NCBI RefSeq assembly: GCF_000832305.1
Contig: NZ_CP010537.1
Location: forward strand, 496,001 to 560,000
Reading direction: 5' to 3'
Length of the DNA: 64,000 nt
Source: Cupriavidus basilensis
Lineage (GTDB): Bacteria; Pseudomonadota; Gammaproteobacteria; Burkholderiales; Burkholderiaceae
A program made the translations under genes and the position numbers. Position 1 is the first letter of the stretch, and each line of letters begins with the position of its first letter. Under the pieces are notes generated by a model. That model saw nothing but the letters and a program-made list of their open reading frames with translations, searched no databases and was not told where the DNA came from. Below are positions 15,486 to 23,691 of this stretch, piece by piece.

Positions 15486-16451
15486 TCAGTCCAGCTTGAC
15501 GCCGAGCTCGGCGATCATCTTGCCGTAGCGCGCATATTCGGCGCGCGAGAAGGCATCGAACTGGACGGCACTAAGCGTGCCTGGCAGCGCGCCCACGTCG
15601 TTCAGGCGGCGCACGGTGTCGGGATCCTTGAGTACGGTGGCCAGCGCGGCGCCCAGCTTTTGCAGCGTGGCGGGCGGCGTGCCGGCGGGGGCATAGACGC
15701 CGTACCAGGCATTGGTCTGGATGCCCGGCACGCCGGCTTCGGCCAGCGTGGGCACGCTGGGCAACAGCGCCGAGCGCTGGTCGGCGGTGACCGCCAGCGC
15801 GCGCAGCTTGCCGGCCTTGATATGGTTGATGACGGACGGCATGGTCTCGAAGCTCATGTCGACCTGCCCGCCCATCAGGTCCACCAGCGCGCTGCTGCTG
15901 CTCTTGTAGGGCACGTGCAGCAACTTGCCATGGATCTGGTGCGCAAACGCTGCGCCGGCCAGGTGCTGGGTGCTGCCCACGCCGGAGGAGCTATAGCGGA
16001 ACTTGTCGGGGTTGGCCTGGATCTGCGCCACCAGCGACTTGACGTCGCGCGCCGTCACCTGGTTGTTGACCACCAGCACATTGGGCACCGACGACACCAG
16101 CGCCACCGGCACCAGGTCCTTGAGCGGATTGAATTGCAGCTTGAGCAGGTGCGGCGCGATGGCTTGCGAGGTGACCACACCCATCAGCAGCGTGTTGCCA
16201 TCGGGCGCGGACTTGGCGGTAATGTCGGCGGCAATAGTGTTGGAAGCGCCGGGCCGGTTGTCCACCACCACGGGTTGCTTGAGGATGGCGGCGAGCTTGT
16301 CGGAGACGATGCGGGCCATGACGTCGGTGCCGCCGCCGGGCGCGGCACCCACCATCAACCGCACCGGGCGGGTGTCTTGCGCATAGGCGCCGGTCATGGC
16401 GGCGGCAATTCCCAGCAAGCCGGCGAGGGTGCCGGACATCCATCGTTTCAT
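15486..16451 (-). CDS. Bug/TctC-type periplasmic solute receptor (3)
   Basis: A 321-residue Bug receptor, first gene of the sugar-acid operon. The signal peptide MKRWMSGTLAGLLGIAAAMT ends near YAQ; then come RPVRLMVGAAPGGGTDVMAR, VVVDNRPGASNTIAAD and LLHVPYKSSSSALVDLMGGQ. I start at ATG 16451 because GGAGACAATA precedes it; the ATG at 16463 is four codons upstream. It is divergent in context from the LysR gene, which reads the same way 204 bp upstream, so the operon probably has its own promoter (AT-rich sequence at 16530-16580). The likely ligand is the pentonate or hexonate used by the downstream dehydratase (inference). Confidence 0.93.
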   Translation of the reverse strand: MKRWMSGTLAGLLGIAAAMTGAYAQDTRPVRLMVGAAPGGGTDVMARIVSDKLAAILKQPVVVDNRPGASNTIAADITAKSAPDGNTLLMGVVTSQAIAPHLLKLQFNPLKDLVPVALVSSVPNVLVVNNQVTARDVKSLVAQIQANPDKFRYSSSGVGSTQHLAGAAFAHQIHGKLLHVPYKSSSSALVDLMGGQVDMSFETMPSVINHIKAGKLRALAVTADQRSALLPSVPTLAEAGVPGIQTNAWYGVYAPAGTPPATLQKLGAALATVLKDPDTVRRLNDVGALPGTLSAVQFDAFSRAEYARYGKMIAELGVKLD

Positions 16452-16655
16452 TATTGTCTCCATCGTTGTTATGGGTCTGCGCTGAGGTGCTGTTGTGCTG
16501 ACGTGCTGTTTTGCTGATGCGCGGATAGCCAGACTATAAGGATGGGAGTGATATCTGACTAATGATGTTTATTGAATGGGTGATTACCTGCGGGAATACA
16601 TCAGGACGCCCCCTGGTGTGTCTTGCCCGCCCTGCGCCCGGTCTGAAACGCGCTT

Positions 16656-17591
16656 TCAGGCTGGCGAGCAACCGGCGCGCAGCAGCTTGATCAGCTGGCC
16701 GGCCGCGGCGGACAGCGTGCCCCCGCGCCGGGTCACGATGCCGAAGGTCTGTTGCCGGGACTGCATCCTCACTGGAAGGATCCGCAGCAGCTTTTGCCGG
16801 GCAAACAGCTCCGCCACGCTGGTCGGCAGCAGCGATACCAGCCTGGCGCTGCGCTGCAGCATGGTCACCGTGACAAAGGTGGACGAGGTGGAGATCGCAT
16901 TGGGCGGCATGCCCAGTCCCGCCATGTCCAGCTCCCGCTGCAGCAGGGCATGCATGGGCATCTGGCCGGGATAAACGATCCAGCGGTAGCCGGCAAGGTC
17001 GGCAAAGCCCAGTTCCTTGCCGCGCGGCGCCGCGTGGGCATAGCCCACCACCACGGAGATCGGCTCGTCGCCCAGCGGCTCGTATTGATAGCTGGCGGGC
17101 TGGTCGCTCACCAGCGCACGACCGATGACAAGGTCCAGCCGGCCATCGTCGAGCAGCGTCAGCATGCGCAGGCTGGTGTCCTCGACGATCTCGATGGACA
17201 GGTTCGGCTGGTCGGCCTGCATGGCATCGAGCGCCGGCACCAGCACCTGCGGCACCGCGCCCATGATGGTGCCCACGGCAAGGTGCCCGCCACGGCCCGA
17301 GCGGATCTCGGCCATGTCCTGGCACAGCGACGTCAGGTCCGTTGCCAGCAGGCGGGCATAGCGGATCACGCAATGGCCGAACTGGTTCGGCCGCATGCCG
17401 GTCTTGGAACGCTCGAACAGCGGCGCATCGAGCATGCCTTCCAGTTCCTGCAAGGCCTTGCTGGCCGCGGACTGCGTCATGGCCATGGCCGACGCGGCCT
17501 GGTGCAGCGATTTGTGGTCGTCCAGCGCGATCAGCAATTGCAGCTGCTTCATGCGCAGGCGGGACATCAGCACGTCCAGCGTGGCTTTCAT
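16656..17591 (-). CDS. LysR-type transcriptional regulator (3) of the sugar-acid cluster
   Basis: A 311-residue LysR regulator. The HTH lies at about residues 15-73 (KQLQLLIALDDHKSLHQAAS, MTQSAASKALQELEGMLDAP) with the GHLAVGTIMGAVPQVLVPAL hinge and an effector domain to the end. This GbpR-like subgroup commonly controls sugar or sugar-acid genes. It is divergent from the L-2-keto-3-deoxyarabonate dehydratase gene, and the 159-bp gap holds a large interrupted palindrome (17673-17704). It probably regulates both arms of the cluster, with a sugar acid or keto-deoxy acid as inducer (inference). Confidence 0.92.
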   Translation of the reverse strand: MKATLDVLMSRLRMKQLQLLIALDDHKSLHQAASAMAMTQSAASKALQELEGMLDAPLFERSKTGMRPNQFGHCVIRYARLLATDLTSLCQDMAEIRSGRGGHLAVGTIMGAVPQVLVPALDAMQADQPNLSIEIVEDTSLRMLTLLDDGRLDLVIGRALVSDQPASYQYEPLGDEPISVVVGYAHAAPRGKELGFADLAGYRWIVYPGQMPMHALLQRELDMAGLGMPPNAISTSSTFVTVTMLQRSARLVSLLPTSVAELFARQKLLRILPVRMQSRQQTFGIVTRRGGTLSAAAGQLIKLLRAGCSPA

Positions 17592-17672
17592 ATGCGTTCG
17601 GGTTCAGGAAGGAGGGCGGCCATTTGAGCGGCCATGTGAGTCGTAAAAGCGATCACGAGATGGAAAGGTTTC

Positions 17673-17704
17673 AATATACAGCGCGGCATGGCGCGCCGTA
17701 TATT
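17673..17704. promoter_or_regulatory. Interrupted palindrome between divergent LysR and dehydratase genes
   Basis: AATATAC (17673-17679) pairs with GTATATT (17698-17704), and inside them GCGCG (17681-17685) pairs with CGCGC (17692-17696). That gives 12 of 13 positions per arm in dyad symmetry around a 6-nt centre. The position 46 bp upstream of the dehydratase start suits a LysR binding site. Confidence 0.55.
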
Positions 17705-17750
17705 CATTCCCTGCCGCAAGTCGCCCAGCCATAACAAGGAGAGAGACACC

Positions 17751-18677
17751 ATGCCCAGTATCCAGCCCGCCTATCGTGGCGTATTCCCGGTGGCGCCCAC
17801 CATCTTCGACGAGCAGGGTGGCCTTGACCTCGACGGCCAGCGCCGCTGCATCGATTTCATGATCGACGCCGGCTCCAACGGCATCTGCATCCTGGCTAAC
17901 TTCTCCGAGCAGTTCGTCCTTGCCGACGATGAGCGCAGCCTGCTGATGACCACGGTGCTTGAGCACGTGGCCGGCCGCGTTCCGGTGATCGTCACCACCA
18001 CGCATTTCAGCTCGCGCATCTGCGCCGAGCGCAGCCGTGCCGCGCAGGATGCCGGCGCCGCCATGGTGATGGTGATGCCGCCGTACCACGGCGCGACCAT
18101 CCGCGTGCCCGAGCGCGCCATCTACGAGTTCTTCGCGACCGTCTCGGCGGCGATCGATATTCCCATCATGATCCAGGACGCGCCTGTCAGCGGCACCACG
18201 CTGTCGGCGCCGTTCCTGGCGCGCATGGCCAAGGAGATCGCCAACGTCTCGTACTTCAAGATCGAGGTGCCGCAAGCCGCGGTAAAGCTGCGCGAGCTGA
18301 TCGCGCTTGGCGGCGACGCCATCGTCGGCCCGTGGGATGGCGAGGAAGCCATCACGCTGATGGCCGACCTCGATGCCGGCGCCACCGGCGCGATGACCGG
18401 CGCGGGCTTCCCCGATGGCATCCGCAAGATCGTCGATGCCTACCAGGCCGGTGACACGGAACTGGCCGCGCAGCATTACCAGCAATGGCTGCCGCTGATC
18501 AACTATGAGAACCGGCAAGGCTGGCTGGCCACCGCCAAGGCGCTGATGAAGGAGGGCGGCGTGATTGCCTCCGACGCGCTGCGCCATCCCTTGCAGCCCA
18601 TGCACCCGGCTACGCGTGCCGGCTTGCTGCAGATCGCGCGCCGGCTGGACCCGATGGTGTTGCGCTGGGGCAAGTGA
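17751..18677 (+). CDS. L-2-keto-3-deoxyarabonate dehydratase (DapA superfamily)
   Basis: A 308-residue TIM-barrel enzyme of the DHDPS/NAL superfamily. The Schiff-base lysine is K170 in NVSYFKIEVPQA. The N-terminus RGVFPVAPTIFDEQG, the motif GSNGICILANFSEQF (where DHDPS has GTTGE) and VMPPYHGAT closely match the Azospirillum-type L-2-keto-3-deoxyarabonate dehydratase, which makes alpha-ketoglutarate semialdehyde from the keto-deoxy acid. The next gene encodes the semialdehyde dehydrogenase, completing the route. The start is ATG 17751 with AAGGAGAGAG upstream. It is the first gene of a plus-strand pair, opposite the LysR gene. EC 4.2.1.43 activity is inferred from similarity and context. Confidence 0.87.
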   Translation: MPSIQPAYRGVFPVAPTIFDEQGGLDLDGQRRCIDFMIDAGSNGICILANFSEQFVLADDERSLLMTTVLEHVAGRVPVIVTTTHFSSRICAERSRAAQDAGAAMVMVMPPYHGATIRVPERAIYEFFATVSAAIDIPIMIQDAPVSGTTLSAPFLARMAKEIANVSYFKIEVPQAAVKLRELIALGGDAIVGPWDGEEAITLMADLDAGATGAMTGAGFPDGIRKIVDAYQAGDTELAAQHYQQWLPLINYENRQGWLATAKALMKEGGVIASDALRHPLQPMHPATRAGLLQIARRLDPMVLRWGK

Positions 18678-18710
18678 GGCGCGCCGCTTTTTTCATTTCA
18701 AGGACCCAAG

Positions 18711-20312
18711 ATGAACCTCACAGGCGAACTGCTCATTGGCCGCCAGTCGGTGCGCGGCACCCATGGCGAGATCCGGGCCATCGATCCCGCATCCGGCGAA
18801 ACCCTGGCGCCGGCTTTTGGCGGCGCCACGCGGGCGCAGCTGGATCAGGCTTGCGCGCTGGCCGCGCAGGCGTTCGATGGGTATCGCGAAACGCCGCTCG
18901 CGCAACGCGCCGCGCTCCTCGAGAAGATCGCCGCCAATCTCCTGGCGCTTGGCGACGCGCTGATCGCGCGCTGCGTCAGCGAGAGCGGCCTGCCGCGCGC
19001 CCGCATCGAAGGCGAACTAGGGCGCACCATGAGCCAGTTGCGGCTGTTTGCCGGCGTGGTGCGGCGGGGCGACTTCCTCGGCCTGCGCATCGATCCCGCG
19101 CAGCCGCAGCGCATGCCGCTGCCGCGCGTGGACCTGCGCCTGCGCCACATCGCGCTGGGCCCGGTGGCCGTGTTCGGCGCCAGCAATTTCCCGCTGGCGT
19201 TCTCGGTGGCGGGTGGCGACACGGCGTCGGCGCTCGCCGCCGGCTGCCCGGTTGTCGTCAAGGCGCATCCGGCGCATCCCGGTACCTCGGAGCTGGTCGG
19301 CCGTGCGATCCAGAAGGCGGTGGAAGAACTTGGCTTGCCCGAGGGCACGTTCTCGCTGCTGTTCGATTCCGGGCTGGAGATCGCGCAGGGGCTGGTCAGC
19401 GATCACCGCATCAAGGCGGTCGGCTTCACCGGCTCGCGCGCTGGCGGCACCGCGCTGATGCAGCTCGCCGCGGCCCGCAGCGAGCCGATTCCCGTCTACG
19501 CGGAAATGAGCAGCATCAACCCGGTCCTGCTGTTCCCGCACGCGCTGGGCAACCGCGCTGATGCCATCGGCAAGGCATTCGCTGCCTCGCTGACGCTGGG
19601 CGCGGGCCAGTTCTGCACCAATCCCGGCTTGATCCTTGCCGTGGACGGCCCGGATCTGGAGCGCTTCCTGGCCGCGGCCGAAGCGGCGATCGCGCAGATC
19701 CCGGCTTCCACCATGCTCACGCCCGGCATTCACCGCGCTTACGGCGCGGGGGTGGAAACCCTCGGCTGCCATCCGCAGGTGAGCACCGTGGCGCGTGGCC
19801 AGGCAGGTGCGCAATACCAGGGGCAGGCCGCATTGTTTTCCACCACCGCGCAAGCGTTCCTTGAACACGAGGCCCTGCGCGCGGAGGTTTTCGGCGCGGC
19901 GTCGCTGGTGGTGCGTTGCCCGGACCTGGCCACCATGCAGCGCGTGGTGGAATCCCTTGAAGGACAATTGACCGCCGCCATCCACATCGATGAAGCCGAT
20001 TACGACACTGCGCGCAGCTTCCTGCCAGCCTTGGAGCGGCGCGTGGGCCGGATCTTGGTGAACGGTTTCGCCACGGGTGTGGAAGTCAGCCACGCCATGG
20101 TGCACGGCGGCCCATATCCGTCCACGTCGGACGGGCGCTCTACCTCCGTTGGCTCGCTGGCAATCGCACGCTTCCTGCGTCCGGTCTGCTACCAGGACAT
20201 GCCTGCGGCTTTGCTGCCGCAAGCGCTGCGCGCGGGCAATCCGCTGGGCCTTGCGGTGCGGGTGGACGGCGAAATGCAGCCGGGCCACCAGCCAGTGGCG
20301 CATACCGGCTGA
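18711..20312 (+). CDS. Alpha-ketoglutarate semialdehyde (2,5-dioxovalerate) dehydrogenase
   Basis: A 533-residue NAD(P)-dependent aldehyde dehydrogenase. Catalytic residues are N159 ([10 protein letters not shown]), K184 ([12 protein letters not shown]), E265 ([12 protein letters not shown]) and C302 ([10 protein letters not shown]). [14 protein letters not shown] and the 530-residue length are typical of ketoglutaric semialdehyde dehydrogenases rather than general ALDHs. It oxidises the product of the preceding dehydratase to 2-oxoglutarate, which enters the TCA cycle. It follows the dehydratase by 33 bp and is clearly co-transcribed with it. The C-terminal region (about 455-530) carries the oligomerisation strand typical of the family. 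Confidence 0.92.
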   Translation: MNLTGELLIGRQSVRGTHGEIRAIDPASGETLAPAFGGATRAQLDQACALAAQAFDGYRETPLAQRAALLEKIAANLLALGDALIARCVSESGLPRARIEGELGRTMSQLRLFAGVVRRGDFLGLRIDPAQPQRMPLPRVDLRLRHIALGPVAVFGASNFPLAFSVAGGDTASALAAGCPVVVKAHPAHPGTSELVGRAIQKAVEELGLPEGTFSLLFDSGLEIAQGLVSDHRIKAVGFTGSRAGGTALMQLAAARSEPIPVYAEMSSINPVLLFPHALGNRADAIGKAFAASLTLGAGQFCTNPGLILAVDGPDLERFLAAAEAAIAQIPASTMLTPGIHRAYGAGVETLGCHPQVSTVARGQAGAQYQGQAALFSTTAQAFLEHEALRAEVFGAASLVVRCPDLATMQRVVESLEGQLTAAIHIDEADYDTARSFLPALERRVGRILVNGFATGVEVSHAMVHGGPYPSTSDGRSTSVGSLAIARFLRPVCYQDMPAALLPQALRAGNPLGLAVRVDGEMQPGHQPVAHTG

Positions 20313-20353
20313 GGACGCGTGACCCGAGTCTTCGTTATCGGAATGACGGTCGC

Positions 20354-21169
20354 CTAACCAGGCAGTGAGCACGGCCGTCGCTCTCTGTCCGGCGCCGCCA
20401 GATGCAACACCTCGCCATCCGTTGGAATACGCAATCGCGATTCGATGCCCGCCTGCCTTGCGGCGAGCGCTAGTGCGCAGCGTGTCACCGGGCAGTGGCT
20501 GAGCGCCTCCAGGTGATTTGCGACCACCGTGCCAGGTGCCAGGCGAGTGAGCTCGATGACTTCATCCACGCCCATGATGATGTCGCCACCCAGATCGAAC
20601 CGTGCACCGCCGGCAGGCACGACGCACACCTGCGGGCGATGGCGCGCAACGAACGCCCGGACACCCGGTGTCAGTACGGTATCGCCGCTCAGATACAGGC
20701 TGGGCTCACCTGGTACTTCGATCAGGTAGCCGACGCCGTGCTCCATCAGTGTTCCAACCAGGCCACGGCCATGGGTGCAGCGGACCGTGCGGATCCGGCC
20801 TCCCAAAAAGGGGCTGGGCTGCTCATGCGCTTGCGGCAAGGGCTGGACATTCAATCCGCGTTCGGCCAGATAGGCGGCATCGTGCGGTGTGCAGATGGTC
20901 GGAATCTGCTTGTCGCGCAACCACCTTTTCGCGGCGCGATCCAGATGATCGAAATGGCCCTTCTGGCAATGCGTGATCAGGCAATGGGTGACAGATTCAA
21001 GCGCCGCCGCGGCCGAGCCGGGCAATTCGACTAACGGGTTGCGTTGCCTTGCGCCGAACAGGCGCAAGGGCGGCAGCGCATTTTTCGGCGCGAGCATCGG
21101 GTCGACCAGAACCCGGTTTGGGCCAAGTTCCAGAATGATGGTCGCGTTGCGAAGCTGGTGAATATGCAT
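20354..21169 (-). CDS. Metallo-beta-lactamase-fold hydrolase (UlaG-like)
   Basis: A 271-residue MBL-fold protein. The metal motif is H67-x4-H72-x-D74-H75 (THCQKGHFDHLD), with further ligands suggested by LSGDTVLTPGV and VVANHLEAL near the end. Overall it resembles the UlaG/RomA-like branch of metal-dependent hydrolases acting on lactones or similar small substrates. The spacing in the first motif (HCQKGH rather than HxH) is unusual. I start at ATG 21169, where homology begins, though ATG 21196 is also possible. It is divergent from the AraC-type regulator with about 50 bp between starts, which suggests that the regulator controls it. Confidence 0.78.
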   Translation of the reverse strand: MHIHQLRNATIILELGPNRVLVDPMLAPKNALPPLRLFGARQRNPLVELPGSAAAALESVTHCLITHCQKGHFDHLDRAAKRWLRDKQIPTICTPHDAAYLAERGLNVQPLPQAHEQPSPFLGGRIRTVRCTHGRGLVGTLMEHGVGYLIEVPGEPSLYLSGDTVLTPGVRAFVARHRPQVCVVPAGGARFDLGGDIIMGVDEVIELTRLAPGTVVANHLEALSHCPVTRCALALAARQAGIESRLRIPTDGEVLHLAAPDRERRPCSLPG

Positions 21170-21222
21170 GACGAAGCCTCTGAGAAGAGACTTCATTGTG
21201 TCGAGGAGGCAATCCGTTGAGA

Positions 21223-22224
21223 ATGGCGAGATTGGACATAATTGATTCGGTTTCTGCCATGCCAAAACCACTTCGCATTGGTTTGCTTTTTTTCCCGGGT
21301 TGCATGCCCGCCGGGCTGTTCGCGTTCTCGGATATGCTGCATGCGGCCAATCGGCGCACCGACCGCCCACTCTTCGAAATGCACCATGTGGCGCTGCGCG
21401 CTGGCACAGTCGAGTGCGCCCAGGGCGTGTCATTGCACGTTTCCAAGGCGCTGGATCTCACCAGCCTTGATGCTGTCCTGTTGCCAGGTTTTTGGGCCGA
21501 GTCGGCCCAGCAGGTAGACGACACGCTCGCGGCCAACGCAAGCCTTGTCTCGGCTCTGGCGACGCGACCCAAAGCAATGCTGCTATGGAGCTACTGCAGT
21601 GGGGTCTGCCTGTTGGCCGCAAGCGGGCAACTGAATGACCAGCCCGCGACCGTGACCTGGTGGCTGGCAGAGGCAATGGCACAACGCTACAAGAAGGTGA
21701 AATGGCAATGCGAGCGCAATTGCATTGTCACTGCGAGTACCGCCACGGCTTCCGGCGTGAATGGCTACCTGCCCATTGCCGAGGCGTTGATAGCGCGGCA
21801 TGTCAGTCCTGAGGTGCTGCGCGATCTGGTCAACCTGATGGTGCTTCCACGTCCTGCGCAGCCGCATCCAGCGTTTCTGGCAATGAGCCTGATCGAGCAA
21901 TCCAGCCGCTTGCTGCGGCAGTTGCATGCGCTGGTCGAGCAATTACCGGCCGAACAGGTCACGGTGCAACGGCTGGCGGAGCAACTCCGCATGTCGGAGC
22001 GCACGCTCGCTCGCAAGGTGAGAGCCGAAACCGGAGTGGCGATCGCAGCGTATGCCCGCTGCATCAAACTGAACCAGGTCAGTGACCGCCTTATTCTCAC
22101 GGCATCGCCGGTCAGCATACTCAGCGCAGAGCTTGGTTTCAGCAGCGATTCCAATATGCGCCGCATGTTCAAGGAGTTGACTTCGCTGACGCCCCTGGCC
22201 TACAGGCAACGGTTCTCCAGATGA
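21223..22224 (+). CDS. GlxA-family AraC-type transcriptional regulator
   Basis: A 333-residue regulator. A DJ-1/PfpI-like domain (about residues 15-195: LRIGLLFFPGCMPAGLFAFS, SYCSGVCLLAASGQL with the nucleophile-elbow Cys) is followed by an AraC helix-turn-helix domain (about 240-333: MSERTLARKVRAETGVAIAA, LGFSSDSNMRRMFKELTSLT). Such proteins sense a metabolite with the N-terminal domain. Start choice is uncertain: ATG 21223, or TTG 21217, which sits 7 nt after GAGGAGG. It is divergent from the MBL-fold hydrolase, its probable target. The gene ends 132 bp before the duplicated repeat-protein segment. Confidence 0.9.
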   Translation: MARLDIIDSVSAMPKPLRIGLLFFPGCMPAGLFAFSDMLHAANRRTDRPLFEMHHVALRAGTVECAQGVSLHVSKALDLTSLDAVLLPGFWAESAQQVDDTLAANASLVSALATRPKAMLLWSYCSGVCLLAASGQLNDQPATVTWWLAEAMAQRYKKVKWQCERNCIVTASTATASGVNGYLPIAEALIARHVSPEVLRDLVNLMVLPRPAQPHPAFLAMSLIEQSSRLLRQLHALVEQLPAEQVTVQRLAEQLRMSERTLARKVRAETGVAIAAYARCIKLNQVSDRLILTASPVSILSAELGFSSDSNMRRMFKELTSLTPLAYRQRFSR

Positions 22225-22359
22225 CGACTCGGCACAGCATGCGCCTGGCTATCTGGTCGAGCCGGCTCGCTGCGTATTGACACCACCCACCCAGGCAAAG
22301 CGCGCGGCGCGGCTGTCAGCCGGCACCGCGCGCGGTGAAACCTCTTGCTAACGGACGCA

Positions 22360-22818
22360 TCAGGCGTTGGCGCCTTCGGTGAAGACGTCGACCTTGCCGC
22401 TGCGAGCGCCATCAGTGTAGGCATCGAAGCTGCGGGCCGGCGTAGCCGATACGCCCGAGCGATCCAGGCCGGCAACCAGCGCGCCATCGGTGTACGGGTC
22501 AACCTTGCCGGCACGCGCACCATCGGTGTAGGCGTCGAATCCGCGCGCCGGCGAAGCCGAAACCCCCGAGCGGTCCAGGCCGGCGATGCGGGCGCCTTCG
22601 GTGAAGGTATCCAGCTTGCCGCTGCGTGCGCCGTCGGTGAAGGCGTCGGTTGCGCGGAAGTCGTAGCCATACTTGTCGGCGGGCACCGAGGTGCGGAACT
22701 CATAGCCGTACTTGTCGCCGGCGAGGGTGTCCTTGGCAGAAGCGGCCTGGGCGGCGCCGATGGCGGCGAGCGACAGCACGAGGGTGGAGGCGAGCTTGAG
22801 GGCGAAGGTCTTGGTCAT
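22360..22818 (-). CDS. Exported protein with 37-residue tandem repeats, copy B
   Basis: A 152-residue protein differing from the product at 1593-2051 at four positions only: S/A and G/D near the first DKYGYDFR region, T/A in GAR(T/A)GK, and A/V in SGK(A/V)DVF. The signal peptide, the DKYGY pair and the (F/Y)T(D/E)GAR repeats are the same. The start is ATG 22818 with CTGGAGAACATC upstream. Downstream, an imperfect GC-rich hairpin near 22300-22334 may end transcription. Keeping both signal peptide and frame intact suggests that both copies are expressed. No function can be assigned. Confidence 0.8.
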   Translation of the reverse strand: MTKTFALKLASTLVLSLAAIGAAQAASAKDTLAGDKYGYEFRTSVPADKYGYDFRATDAFTDGARSGKLDTFTEGARIAGLDRSGVSASPARGFDAYTDGARAGKVDPYTDGALVAGLDRSGVSATPARSFDAYTDGARSGKVDVFTEGANA

Positions 22819-22915
22819 GATGTTCTCCAGTATCTTAAAATTCGTTGAATTTCGTTGATTGTTCGCTGCGACTGCCAGAACGTTGCTTTGTTTGTGCGCG
22901 CCGTCCATGTAACGA

Positions 22916-22961
22916 ACTATAGGAGAGTCATCGGTGCGTTAGACCAGTCTTATCCGGATAG
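22916..22961 (-). promoter_or_regulatory. Promoter and operator region of repeat protein copy B
   Basis: The same arrangement as at 2149-2194: minus-strand TATAGT at 22916-22921, AGAC-CA-GTCT at 22941-22950, then TATCCGGATA at 22951-22960, here a perfect 10-bp palindrome. The changes improve or keep symmetry within the palindromes, consistent with a functional binding site. Confidence 0.45.
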
Positions 22962-23011
22962 ATTATTCAGATTTTTTGAATATGCAGACAGCTCGGGCGC
23001 ACTGTGGCCCG

Positions 23012-23548
23012 CTACTTCACAAAGCCAAGCACCTCCCGGAACCGTTCATGCTGGCTCGTGCGCATCCATTCAAAGGCAACCATCTCGACCGTGGCCGCGG
23101 TTGCCCCGCTGTTGCGCATCCTGTCGATTGCCGCCTCCCGGCTGCGGGCCTGCCGCGAGCCGATGGCATCCAGCACCACGGTGACTTTCAAGCCGTGCCC
23201 GAGCAGCCCGGCAACGGTCTGGAGCACGCAGACGTGGGCTTCGCAGCCGGCCACCACCACGTTCTTCCGGCCTTCAGGAAGCAAGTCGAGCAAACCGTCC
23301 CGGCAGCCGTCGAAGTAATCCTTGGCCAGGGTCCGGTCGCACAGGCGCTTGATGTCATCGATATTCCCGCCCAGGCTGCCGGGGCTTTGTTCGGTGCCGA
23401 TCACAGGCACGTCCAGCACGCGCGCGATGTTGCCAAGACGGACGGCCTCCTTTGCCACGCGATCGCCTTCGTGGATCGCCGGCATCAGGCGACCCTGGAA
23501 ATCCACCAGCACTAGAACGGATTCGGCGGCGTTGTGCAGCATGTTCAT
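23012..23548 (-). CDS. Isochorismatase-like cysteine hydrolase
   Basis: A 178-residue hydrolase of the isochorismatase superfamily. The catalytic triad is visible as D16 (VLVLVDFQGRLM), K76 (TLAKDYFDG) and C107 (VAGCEAHVCVLQT). EQSPGSLGGNIDDI is typical of the YcaC-like branch, whose natural substrates are mostly unknown (amides, nicotinamide and isochorismate are used by relatives). The start is ATG 23548; ATG 23542 is also possible. It is a single gene between the repeat protein and the beta-lactamase-like gene, with a 193-bp upstream-free stretch on the left and 143 bp on the right. Confidence 0.88.
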   Translation of the reverse strand: MNMLHNAAESVLVLVDFQGRLMPAIHEGDRVAKEAVRLGNIARVLDVPVIGTEQSPGSLGGNIDDIKRLCDRTLAKDYFDGCRDGLLDLLPEGRKNVVVAGCEAHVCVLQTVAGLLGHGLKVTVVLDAIGSRQARSREAAIDRMRNSGATAATVEMVAFEWMRTSQHERFREVLGFVK

Positions 23549-23691
23549 TTCCTTTGGCGAGTTGGAGTGCCCAGCGTTTCGCGCATGCGATGCCCGGCGG
23601 GAGCGGTCGACGTCTCAAGCCGCATTGTCCCGCTTTGAGGCCGGCTCGGGCAGGTCGATTCAAGGGCGCCGGCATGCGGCCGTGATGCGGC

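Larger units (their letters stand above)
22356..22981 (-). repeat. Long direct repeat, copy B
   Basis: Matches 1589-2214 at a constant 20,767-bp offset and in the same orientation, covering gene, leader and promoter region. Differences are few single substitutions, concentrated at the right edge (TTATCCGGATAG for TTATCAGGATAA). The sequences outside the boundaries are unrelated, so this is a compact gene-sized duplication, not part of a larger one. Confidence 0.9.

Noticed and set aside
17604..18605. Long minus-strand frame opposite the keto-deoxyarabonate dehydratase
   Set aside because: His/Gly/Arg-rich antisense shadow of a gene with full family motifs.
1589..22981. The 20.8-kb segment between the direct repeats considered as a genomic island or composite transposon
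   Set aside because: No integrase, transposase, tRNA target or terminal inverted repeats; genes inside resemble the rest of the window in style and composition.
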